This document shows, piece after piece, positions 51,526-59,753 of a DNA stretch of 64,000 nucleotides. Both the position numbers and the translations under genes were made by a program. The stretch is from Buchananella felis (GTDB lineage Bacteria; Actinomycetota; Actinomycetes; Actinomycetales; Actinomycetaceae). Every line of letters begins with the position of its first letter. Position 1 is the first letter of the stretch. The notes below the pieces were generated by a model, which saw only the letters and a list, made by a program, of their open reading frames with translations, was not told where the DNA came from and did no database searches. Location: NCBI RefSeq assembly GCF_041380015.1, contig NZ_CP159978.1; one strand, written 5' to 3'.

Positions 51526-52002
51526 ATGAACAAGCGACTGGCACTGCGCGCCCAGCTGGCGCTGATCCCCCTGTTCGTCGGAAGCATCGGGGCGGAGGCG
51601 CTCGCCTACCTGCTCTGCCTGGAGCTGGGCCGCCTCTACCCGGAGACCGCCACCTTCGCGCCCGCCTACGCCGTGGGCGCCCTGCTCGCCACCACCTTCC
51701 TGCAGGCAGCCCTGGTGGCGCTGTGGCTGATCCTGCGCCGGGCCGCGCGCGGCCAGTTCTTCTCCCCCGCCACCGCCCGCCTCTTCACCGTTATCCGCCG
51801 GCTGGTCCTGGCCGCAGCCGCCGTGCTCGTGGCGGGCGGCGCGTACCTGCTCTTCGTGGCGCGCACGGGCGGCCCCGGCGTCCTCCTGGCCACTGCGGCC
51901 ACCGTCGCGGTCGCCGCAGCCTTCGACCAGCTGGCCGCCGTCGCCCGCGCCGCCCTGGTGGAGGCCGCCGAATACCGCGCCGAGCTCGAGGTGGTGATCT
52001 GA
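51526..52002 (+). CDS. DUF2975 membrane protein
   Basis: A 158-aa protein with four predicted TM helices (about residues 9-31, 45-72, 88-110 and 112-135) and a cytoplasmic acidic tail. It matches the DUF2975 family, which is typically encoded directly before a YozG-type XRE regulator, as here. No catalytic motif is visible. ATG 51526 is set by the leaderless promoter spacing. Its TGA overlaps the regulator ATG by one base. Confidence 0.85.
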   Translation: MNKRLALRAQLALIPLFVGSIGAEALAYLLCLELGRLYPETATFAPAYAVGALLATTFLQAALVALWLILRRAARGQFFSPATARLFTVIRRLVLAAAAVLVAGGAYLLFVARTGGPGVLLATAATVAVAAAFDQLAAVARAALVEAAEYRAELEVVI

Positions 52003-52229
52003 TGATCGTGGTCAACATCGACGCCCTGCTAGCCGCACGCGGCATGAGCGTGGCCGAGTTTTCCCAGCGCATCGGCATCACCCCGGCCAACGTGGCGGTG
52101 CTGAAGAACGGCCGGGCCAAGGCCATTCGCTTCTCCACCCTCGCGGCGATCTGCCGCGTGCTGGACTGCCAACCGGGCGACGTCCTGGCCTACCAGGCGG
52201 ACCCTTCAGCAAGTACCGCAGATCGCTGA
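52002..52229 (+). CDS. YozG-type XRE/Cro-C1 transcriptional regulator
   Basis: A 75-aa helix-turn-helix protein: MIVVNIDALLAARGMSVAEFSQRIGITPANVAVLKNGRAKAIRFSTLAAICRVLDCQPGDVLAY in outline. This is the compact five-helix YozG form. Start overlap TGATG couples it to the DUF2975 gene. It probably binds the dyads at 51499-51524 and controls its own operon. Confidence 0.9.
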   Translation: MIVVNIDALLAARGMSVAEFSQRIGITPANVAVLKNGRAKAIRFSTLAAICRVLDCQPGDVLAYQADPSASTADR

Positions 52230-52259
52230 GTTCGAGGGCCCGCATGTAGCCGGCATTCC

Positions 52260-52351
52260 GCCCCCGAGCGTACGAACGTACGGTCGGGGTACATGTGACC
52301 GACCGGTGCCATGGCACCAAGCGGTCGCATGTACCCCGATGCAGCATTTGC
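52260..52351 (-). repeat. 92-bp double-hairpin element, copy P2 (inverted relative to P1)
   Basis: The reverse complement matches 26292-26383 over 92 bp with 7 differences. It holds the same palindrome centred on GGTGCCATGGCACC. Its second stem is CGTAC-GTTC-GTACG where P1 has CGCAC-GCTT-GTGCG, so the third stem base pair has changed on both sides. Confidence 0.88.
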
Positions 52352-52475
52352 GCAGGTCTGGGACCGCCCTCGGCGTAGCTCCTTGTCCCCTCGGCGTGCA
52401 CACGGGGCCTGCCCCGGCCGCGCCCGCCAAAACGGCACTCGGCGCAGGGCACCGGGGGCTGAGTTCGCGCTCCCG

Positions 52476-52629
52476 TGCGCAAGCGATTGAGGGCTTAGTG
52501 AACCTCTCGTAGGGTTGGTGAACCAGTCGTAGGCTTACCCGGTCGGGTAACCCCTCAATCGGTGCACCAACCGCTCAACAGCTGCACCAACCGCTCAAGA
52601 GGTCGACAAACCCCACAACCGTTTGCGCA
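52476..52629. repeat. Modular palindromic element, copy D (154 bp, seven 20-bp modules)
   Basis: Termini TGCGCAAGCGATTG and, reverse-complemented, TGCGCAAACGGTTG. Seven 20-bp modules fill 52487-52626: three in one sense (such as TCGTAGGGTTGGTGAACCAG) and four inverted (such as CCAACCGCTCAAGAGGTCGA). They meet at TTACCCGGTCGGGTAA. It is one module shorter than copies A and C. Confidence 0.85.
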
Positions 52630-52869
52630 GCAGTGCCCCGGGGCCAGCTCCCACCATGAGGCCCTGGGCGGCCGGTCCAGCGAGAACCCTCCGGTCCCCG
52701 CCGGCCTGCGCCCGTGGCTCGGTTCGCCCGCTCCGCACGCCTCGTACAGCGAAGAAATCGTTGCAAACAGAAAACCCGGAGACGGCTACGGCCTGACTCG
52801 CCCGTAAGAGCACATCCTCTTCCCGAGGCGCGGCCGGCCGGAGTGTCGTCCACGAATCCTGCGGCCGGC

Positions 52870-52887
52870 GGCAACGTCGTCCATCCC
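52870..52887. repeat. Dispersed motif copy identical to that at 1530-1546
   Basis: GCAACGTCGTCCATCCC occurs here and at 1530-1546 without a mismatch, about 51 kb apart, both intergenic. Confidence 0.7.
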
Positions 52888-52890
52888 GAG

Positions 52891-52932
52891 AAAAAGCGGC
52901 GGGCCGCCCCACCAATCGGAGCGGCCCGCCGC
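52891..52932 (-). terminator. Rho-independent terminator of the suf operon
   Basis: Perfect 12-bp arms (52896-52907 and 52921-52932; GCGGCGGGCCGC) with a 13-nt loop. On the minus strand it is followed by TTTTT, and it comes directly after the last suf gene. Confidence 0.9.
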
Positions 52933-52962
52933 GAAGGCGCCCAGACGCCAAGAATCAGGCGC

Positions 52963-53400
52963 TTAGACGTTCAACCCCAGCGCGCGCAGCTGCTCGCGCC
53001 CGTCGGGGGTGATCTTGTCCGGGCCCCACGGCGGCATCCATACCCAGTTGATGGTCGTGGTGTTCACCAGGGAGGCCAGCGCCTGCTGGGCCTGGTCCTC
53101 GATCACGTCCGTGAGCGGGCAGGCGGCGCTGGTCAGGGTCATGTCCAGGGTCGCGTTGCCCTCACCGTCCAGGTGCACGCCGTAGAGCAGGCCCAGGTCC
53201 ACCACGTTGATCCCCAGCTCGGGGTCGATCACGTCGCGCATGGCCTCCTCGACATCGGCCGCCGTCACCGGGGCGGGGGCCTGAGCCTCGCCACCGCCGC
53301 AGCCGCAACCGCCACCGCCACAGCCACCGCCGCGCTCGGCCAGCTTCTCCGGGCCAGCCGTGCTCTCGTCCGGAGCCGGGGCCGCCATCGGGTTAGTCAT
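52963..53400 (-). CDS. sufT: SufT-like metal-sulfur cluster assembly factor (MIP18/DUF59 family)
   Basis: A 145-aa protein. The DUF59 domain starts near residue 45: VEEAMRDVIDPELGINVVDLGLLYGV, TLDMTLTSAACPLTDVIEDQ (conserved Cys) and NWVWMPPWGPDKITPDGREQLRALG. This matches SufT, an auxiliary factor for Fe-S protein maturation. The N-terminal 40 residues are unusual in holding GGGCGGGGCGCGGG, with three extra cysteines in a glycine run. ATG 53400 lies 8 bp inside the sufU 3' end. It is the last gene of the operon. Confidence 0.88.
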   Translation of the reverse strand: MTNPMAAPAPDESTAGPEKLAERGGGCGGGGCGCGGGEAQAPAPVTAADVEEAMRDVIDPELGINVVDLGLLYGVHLDGEGNATLDMTLTSAACPLTDVIEDQAQQALASLVNTTTINWVWMPPWGPDKITPDGREQLRALGLNV

Positions 53401-53857
53401 TTCCGCGTCCTTCCGCGCCGCCGCTGGCGGCAATCGCATCCTTCGCTGCCATCCACCCCAGCAGGGCACACTTCACCCGCGCCGGGAACTTCGCCACGCC
53501 GCTGAAGGCAACAGCGTCCTCCAGCGGGTCCAAATCCATGTCCGCCGTGTTGCCGCGCGAGTGCATCAGGGCGGTGAACTGGTCGATCAGCTCCCCCGCC
53601 TCCGCCTCGCTCTTGCCGGCCAGCAGCTCGCTCACCACGGACAGCGAGGCCTGGGAGATGGAGCAGCCGTGCCCCTCCCAGCCGATCCGCTCGATCGCAC
53701 CACCGCTCACGACAACGTCCAGGTCAACCTCGTCGCCGCAGGAGATGTTCACCTGGCGGGAGGTGCCAGAGGGGTGCTCCAGGCGACCGTTGCCGCGCTT
53801 GATACGGGCGTGGTCCAAAATGACCTGCTGGTACAGGCTCTCCAGGTCGCTACTCAT
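53393..53857 (-). CDS. sufU: SufU Fe-S assembly protein (zinc-dependent sulfurtransferase)
   Basis: A 154-aa protein that accepts sulfur from SufS. It has the zinc ligands in NISCGDEVDLD (Cys, Asp), EGHGCSISQASLS (Cys) and PARVKCALLGW (Cys). QQVILDHARIKRGNG is the N-terminal family motif. Its ATG overlaps the sufS stop by one base (TAATG). Confidence 0.94.
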   Translation of the reverse strand: MSSDLESLYQQVILDHARIKRGNGRLEHPSGTSRQVNISCGDEVDLDVVVSGGAIERIGWEGHGCSISQASLSVVSELLAGKSEAEAGELIDQFTALMHSRGNTADMDLDPLEDAVAFSGVAKFPARVKCALLGWMAAKDAIAASGGAEGRGND

Positions 53858-55122
53858 TACTCCACTCCAAAGAAGGGTCGCACGCGCGAGAGGGCAGCGC
53901 GGAAGACCTCCACGTCGTCCATTCCGGTCACCGGGCCGCCGGACGCGCGCCCGGAGGAGCGTACCTTGAAGTGGGCGTGGATCGGCTGGACGCAGTGGTG
54001 CCCCACCCGGATCGCCACGCCCTGGGCGTCCAGGAACTGGCCGACGTCGTGCGGGTGCACCCCAGCCACGTCGAAGGCGACCACGGGCAGGCGATCGGCG
54101 GTGTCCGCGGGGCCCAGCAGGCGCACCCCGGGCACGGCGGAGACGGCCTCCACCAGCGCGGCGGTCACGCCGCGCTCGTGAGCGCGCAGGCGGTCCCACC
54201 CCAGCCCGGCCAGGTAGTCCAGGGCTGCGGCCCAGCCCACGGCCTGGGAGACGGGTTGCGTGCCCGCTTCCCACCCGGTCGGGGCCTCGTGATAGTCGGA
54301 GCGCTCCATCGTCACCGTGGTCACCATGGAGCCGCCGAAGACCGGCGGGGGCAGCAGGTCGCGCCGCTCGGCGCGGCCGTAGAGCGCGCCCACGCCGGTG
54401 GGCCCGCAGATCTTGTGCGCGCTGGCCACCGCGAAGTCCACGCCCAAGGCGTCCAGCTCCAGCGGGCCGTGCGCGGCCGACTGGCAGGCGTCCAGCACCG
54501 TCCAGGCACCCACCCGCCGGGCGGCGGCCACGATGGCCTCCACCGGGCTCACCGCGCCGGTCACGTTCGAGGCGTGGGTGAAGGCCACCATCTTGGTGCG
54601 CGGGTTGATGACGTCCAGGGTGTCCAGGTCGATCCGGCCCTGCGGGGTCAGCCCCAACCAGGTCAGCTTGGCGCCGGTGAGCGCACACAGCTCCTGCCAG
54701 GGCACCAGGTTGGCGTGGTGCTCCGCCGGGGTCACGCAGACCTCGTCACCGGGGCCCAGCGCGAAGACCGTGCCGCCCCGCCAGGACAGGGCGGCGCGCG
54801 TGAGGGACTGGGCCAGGAAGTTCAGGCCCCCGGTGGCCCCGGAGGTCCAGGAGACCTCGAGGCCGCTGCGCGCGCCCAGGTGGGCCGCCACCCGGGCGCG
54901 CGCGTCCTCCAGGGCCGTGGTGGCCCGGTCGGCCAGCAGGTGGGTGCCCCGGTTGACGGCCCCGTAGGCCGTGCGCAGGAAGCGCTCCTCGGCCTCCATC
55001 ACCGCAGCCGGGCGCTGCGCGGTAGCCGCCCAGTCCAGGTAGACCAGGCGCTCACCCCCGCGCGGCGCCTCGCTCAGCGCCGGGAAGTCTGCGCGCTTCT
55101 CCGCCAGGCCCGCGTCGATCAT
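53857..55122 (-). CDS. sufS: Cysteine desulfurase SufS
   Basis: A 421-aa PLP enzyme delivering cysteine sulfur. The PLP lysine is in SAHKICGPTGVGALYG and the catalytic cysteine in VAIRVGHHCVQP. TPAEHHANLVPW and HGPLELDALGVDFAVAS are family segments. After the catalytic loop, the usual RASFxxYNT motif reads RASGGPVTG. This is an in-frame divergence rather than a frameshift, since spacing to MDDVEVFRAAL is kept. Start and stop each overlap their neighbours by one base. Confidence 0.93.
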   Translation of the reverse strand: MIDAGLAEKRADFPALSEAPRGGERLVYLDWAATAQRPAAVMEAEERFLRTAYGAVNRGTHLLADRATTALEDARARVAAHLGARSGLEVSWTSGATGGLNFLAQSLTRAALSWRGGTVFALGPGDEVCVTPAEHHANLVPWQELCALTGAKLTWLGLTPQGRIDLDTLDVINPRTKMVAFTHASNVTGAVSPVEAIVAAARRVGAWTVLDACQSAAHGPLELDALGVDFAVASAHKICGPTGVGALYGRAERRDLLPPPVFGGSMVTTVTMERSDYHEAPTGWEAGTQPVSQAVGWAAALDYLAGLGWDRLRAHERGVTAALVEAVSAVPGVRLLGPADTADRLPVVAFDVAGVHPHDVGQFLDAQGVAIRVGHHCVQPIHAHFKVRSSGRASGGPVTGMDDVEVFRAALSRVRPFFGVE

Positions 55123-55871
55123 CAGACTAGGAAGCGGTCGTAGCCCTCGTCCTCCAGGCGCTGGGCCAGCTCCGGCCCGCCCTGCTCGGCGATCTTGCCG
55201 TCCACGAAGACGTGCACGAAGTCGGGCTTGATGTAGTTGAGGATGCGCGTGTAGTGGGTGATCAGCAGCACGCCCATGCCGGTGGCCTCGTGGGCGCGGT
55301 TCACGCCGGCGGAGACGACGCGCAGGGCGTCGACATCCAGGCCGGAGTCCGTCTCATCGAGCACCGCGAAGCGGGGCTTGAGCAGCTCCATCTGCAGGAT
55401 CTCGTGGCGCTTCTTCTCACCGCCGGAGAAGCCGGCGTTGACGTCGCGCTGCGCGAAGGACGGGTCCATGCGCAGCGCCTCCATGGAGGCGTTCATCTCC
55501 TTGATCCAGTTGCGCAGGGAGGGGGCCTCGCCGTCGATCGCGGTCTTGGCGGTGCGCAGGAAGTTGGACACGCTCACGCCCGGCACCTCCACCGGGTACT
55601 GCATGGCCAGGAAGATGCCGGCGCGGGCACGCTCGTCCACGCTCATCTCCAGCACCTCCTGCCCGTCCAGCAGCACGGAGCCGCCGGTGACGTGGTAGGA
55701 GGGGTGGCCGGCGATGGAGTAGGCCAGGGTGGACTTGCCAGAGCCGTTGGGCCCCATGATGGCGTGGATCTCACCGGAGTTGATGGTCAGCGAGGCGCCC
55801 TTGAGGATCGGCTTGTTGCCGTCCTTGGTCTCCACCTCGACGTGCAGGTCGCGAATCTCCAGCACAGACAT
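55122..55871 (-). CDS. sufC: Fe-S assembly ATPase SufC
   Basis: A 249-aa ABC-type ATPase of the SufBCD scaffold complex. Walker A GPNGSGKST, SufC-type YPVEVPGVSVSNFLR, signature FSGGEKKRHEILQM, Walker B AVLDETDSGLD and H-loop LITHYTRIL. GAAAGGAAAC precedes the ATG. The stop overlaps the sufS ATG. Confidence 0.96.
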   Translation of the reverse strand: MSVLEIRDLHVEVETKDGNKPILKGASLTINSGEIHAIMGPNGSGKSTLAYSIAGHPSYHVTGGSVLLDGQEVLEMSVDERARAGIFLAMQYPVEVPGVSVSNFLRTAKTAIDGEAPSLRNWIKEMNASMEALRMDPSFAQRDVNAGFSGGEKKRHEILQMELLKPRFAVLDETDSGLDVDALRVVSAGVNRAHEATGMGVLLITHYTRILNYIKPDFVHVFVDGKIAEQGGPELAQRLEDEGYDRFLV

Positions 55872-55884
55872 TTTGTTTCCTTTC

Positions 55885-56211
55885 TCAGGCGTCGACGTCG
55901 ACGAGAACGTCGTCGCCGTCCAGGGTTACCGGGTAAACGTTTACGGGGCCGGGGGCGGGCATGGTGCCCTCCCCGGTCTTGAGGTTGAAGCGGGCACCGT
56001 GGGCCCAGCACTCCACCTCGCAGTCCTCCACCTCGCCCTCGGCGAGGCTGACTTCGGCGTGCGTGCAGAACTCGGAGATGGCGTGAACGCCGCCCTCCAG
56101 GTCCCGCACGATGGCCAGCGCCACGTCCTCGCCCGCGGCGTTGGCCACGCTCACTGAGAGCGCGCCGCCGGGGGCGAGTTGCGCCAGGCTGGCCACCTTC
56201 TGGTTGCTCAC
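55885..56211 (-). CDS. Rieske-type ferredoxin of the suf operon
   Basis: A 108-aa non-heme ferredoxin with the [2Fe-2S] ligands FCTHAEVSL (C-x-H) and ECWAHGARF (C-x2-H), typical of bacterial ferredoxins related to dioxygenase components. It overlaps the sufD stop by 4 bp (ATGA). This gene recurs between sufD and sufC in Actinobacteria; it probably supplies electrons for cluster assembly. Confidence 0.92.
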   Translation of the reverse strand: MSNQKVASLAQLAPGGALSVSVANAAGEDVALAIVRDLEGGVHAISEFCTHAEVSLAEGEVEDCEVECWAHGARFNLKTGEGTMPAPGPVNVYPVTLDGDDVLVDVDA

Positions 56212-57407
56212 ACCTGGGCTCCGCTCTGGGCTGCGGCCTCCAGCTCTGCCTCGATGGCGGCCATCACCACTTCCTCCACCTCGGCCACGCCGATCTCGGC
56301 AACGACCTCGGCGAAGAAGCCGCGCACCACCAGGCGGCGGGCGGTGGCCTCGTCGATACCGCGAGACTGCAGGTAGAACAGGTGGTCGTCCGCGAAGCGG
56401 CCGGTGGCGCTGGCGTGGCCCGCGCCCTCGATCTGGCCGGTCTCGATCTCCAGGTTCGGGATGGAGTCGGCGCGCGCGCCCTCGGTCAGGACCAGGTTGC
56501 GGTTGGACTCGTAGGAGTCCGTACCGTGCGCTTCGGCGCCGATCAGCACGTCACCCACCCACACGGTGCGCGCGCTCTCGCCCTGCAGCGCGCCCTTGTA
56601 GGTGACGCGCGAGACGCAGTTGGGGGTGGAGTGGTCCACGAAGGAGCGGTGCTCCAGGTGCTGGCCGGAGTCCGCGAAGTAGACGCCCAGCAGGTTGGCC
56701 TCCGCCCCCTCGCCGGCGTAGCCGACGTTGGCGTTCAGGCGCACCAGGGAGCCGCCCAGGCTGACCACGACGTGCTTGACCTTGGCGTCCTTGGCCACCA
56801 CGGCCTTCTGCTCGCCGGTGTGGACCGCGCCCTCGTCCCAGCGCTGCAGGGAGACCACGGTGACCTCGGCGGCCTCACCCACCGCGATCTCCACGTTGGC
56901 GTTGTAGTGGGCGGCGCCGGTGTGGTCGAAGATGACGATCGCCTTGGCGCCGGGCCCCACCTCCAGCACGGTGTGGGCGTGGGCCACCTTGGCCGCGTCC
57001 AGGCCGCGCACCCGCACGTGCAGGGGCTGGCCCAGCTCCACCCCGGCGGGGATGCGAATGTGGGTGGCCCGCTCGGTGCGGGCCGAGGCGATGGCGGCGG
57101 GGCGGTCGGCGGGCACCAGCACGGTGCCACGGGCGCCCTCACCGGGGGCAAGGCTGCCGATCTCGACGCCCGCCACGGTCTCCACGTCAACCTCTACAGC
57201 GTCGTCCACCCCGGCGGCGTCGGCGAACATCGGCGCCAGCGGCTTCAGGGGGGTAAAGCGCCACTCCTCCTCGCGGCCGGTCGGCACGGCGAAGTGCTCC
57301 ACCTCGAAGGAGGTGGCGCGGTCGGCGCGCGAGCCCTCGGGCTTGGTCACGCCGCGCCCGTCGGTGTGCGCCCCGGCCAGGACGGCGCGGGAGTGATCGG
57401 TGCTCAT
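56208..57407 (-). CDS. sufD: Fe-S assembly scaffold protein SufD
   Basis: A 399-aa beta-helix protein of the SufBC2D scaffold. EEWRFTPLKPL near the N-terminus, VKHVVVSLGGSLVRLNANV, HLEHRSFVDHSTPNCVSRVTYKGALQG and the C-terminal SRGIDEATARRLVVRGFFAEVV are the family motifs. The conserved His is in the STPNC/H region. ATG 57407 (MSTDHSR) is 19 bp after sufB. Confidence 0.94.
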   Translation of the reverse strand: MSTDHSRAVLAGAHTDGRGVTKPEGSRADRATSFEVEHFAVPTGREEEWRFTPLKPLAPMFADAAGVDDAVEVDVETVAGVEIGSLAPGEGARGTVLVPADRPAAIASARTERATHIRIPAGVELGQPLHVRVRGLDAAKVAHAHTVLEVGPGAKAIVIFDHTGAAHYNANVEIAVGEAAEVTVVSLQRWDEGAVHTGEQKAVVAKDAKVKHVVVSLGGSLVRLNANVGYAGEGAEANLLGVYFADSGQHLEHRSFVDHSTPNCVSRVTYKGALQGESARTVWVGDVLIGAEAHGTDSYESNRNLVLTEGARADSIPNLEIETGQIEGAGHASATGRFADDHLFYLQSRGIDEATARRLVVRGFFAEVVAEIGVAEVEEVVMAAIEAELEAAAQSGAQV

Positions 57408-57426
57408 GTTGTTCGGAGCGCTCAAC

Positions 57427-58860
<1,434 letters not shown>

Positions 58861-58874
58861 AGGTGTCCTTCCGG

Positions 58875-59579
58875 TCACTGATTGGGACGCTTGTTGGCCC
58901 TGGAGCCGTTTTCGCGCAGACTCCGTAGCTTAGGCACGCCCAACGGGATGTGAGTAGTGCACGCGTGGGCGCCGCCGGCAAGCGTCGATAGGCGTTGAAT
59001 ATGAACATCTAGGAGGCGGCCAAAGGCTGCCGTCTCCGCGTCGCACAATTGCGGGAATTCGTCGGCCACGTCCCGCACCGGGCAGTGGCCTTGGCACAAC
59101 TGGACCGCGAACCCGCCGTTACCAACATCACGCACCGTGGCGGCGTAGCCGTCCTCGGTCAGGGCGTTGGCCAGGGCGTGGGCGCGGGCCTCGTAGTCAT
59201 CCCCGGCCGCGTCGATGATCGGGCGGTAGCGCCGCTCCAGTTCCCGGGAGCGGGAGGCAGCAAAGCTCTCCACCGCCTCCACCCCGGCCACCTGGGCCAG
59301 GTATTGGATGGCACGGTTGGCCAGGGCGGAGTACTCGTCGGGCAGCTTCTCGTGGGCCAGCTCGGTGGCCACGTAGGCGCGGGCGGGGCGGCCACGGCCG
59401 CGCTTGCCCTGCTTGACCTCCGGGCGCACCTGGATCTGCCCCAGCGACTCGAGCGCCGTGACGTGCCGCCGCACCGCCGCCGCCGTCAGCCCCAGGATCC
59501 GGGCCATGGTGGAGGTGGTGACAGGGCCCTTTTCCACGATGAGGTCGAGTACCGCTTCTCTGGTTCCTGCCTCGTCCAT
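58875..59579 (-). CDS. sufR: SufR Fe-S-sensing transcriptional repressor
   Basis: A 234-aa regulator with an N-terminal winged helix ([34 protein letters not shown], then [10 protein letters not shown]) and a C-terminal cluster-binding region [25 protein letters not shown] with three cysteines, as in SufR. It represses suf when it carries an Fe-S cluster. It heads the operon. The divergent gap to the Hsp70-like gene has a DtxR-like box. Confidence 0.93.
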   Translation of the reverse strand: MDEAGTREAVLDLIVEKGPVTTSTMARILGLTAAAVRRHVTALESLGQIQVRPEVKQGKRGRGRPARAYVATELAHEKLPDEYSALANRAIQYLAQVAGVEAVESFAASRSRELERRYRPIIDAAGDDYEARAHALANALTEDGYAATVRDVGNGGFAVQLCQGHCPVRDVADEFPQLCDAETAAFGRLLDVHIQRLSTLAGGAHACTTHIPLGVPKLRSLRENGSRANKRPNQ

Positions 59580-59673
59580 TGCGGCTCCCCCTCTCCCCTG
59601 GCGGCGCTTCCCGTCTAGTACCGAGGTCCCACTTTACCCCGTTTACGTAACGCCACAGTTCTTAATTAGTAGC

Positions 59674-59692
59674 ACAGGTAAGGCTCACCTTC
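59674..59692. promoter_or_regulatory. DtxR/IdeR-like iron box between sufR and the Hsp70-like gene
   Basis: ACAGGTAAGGCTCACCTTC matches the iron-box consensus TWAGGTWAGSCTWACCTWA at the whole inner dyad (AGGT...ACCT) except one W position and the outer bases. It lies in the 174-bp divergent gap, 62 bp before the Hsp70-like ATG and 95 bp before sufR. Confidence 0.65.
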
Positions 59693-59753
59693 CGCCTGGC
59701 GCGGGCGGGTGTCCCAACTAAACTAGAGCGCGAGCTACCCCAAAGGAGCCCCC

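Larger units (their letters stand above)
52230..52890. other. 0.66-kb gene-free island
   Basis: It contains element P2 (52260-52351), a spacer of about 124 bp, palindromic element D (52476-52629), about 200 bp with no recognisable feature, and copies of the dispersed motif at 52841 and 52870. Frames across it are short and low in coding character. Confidence 0.6.
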
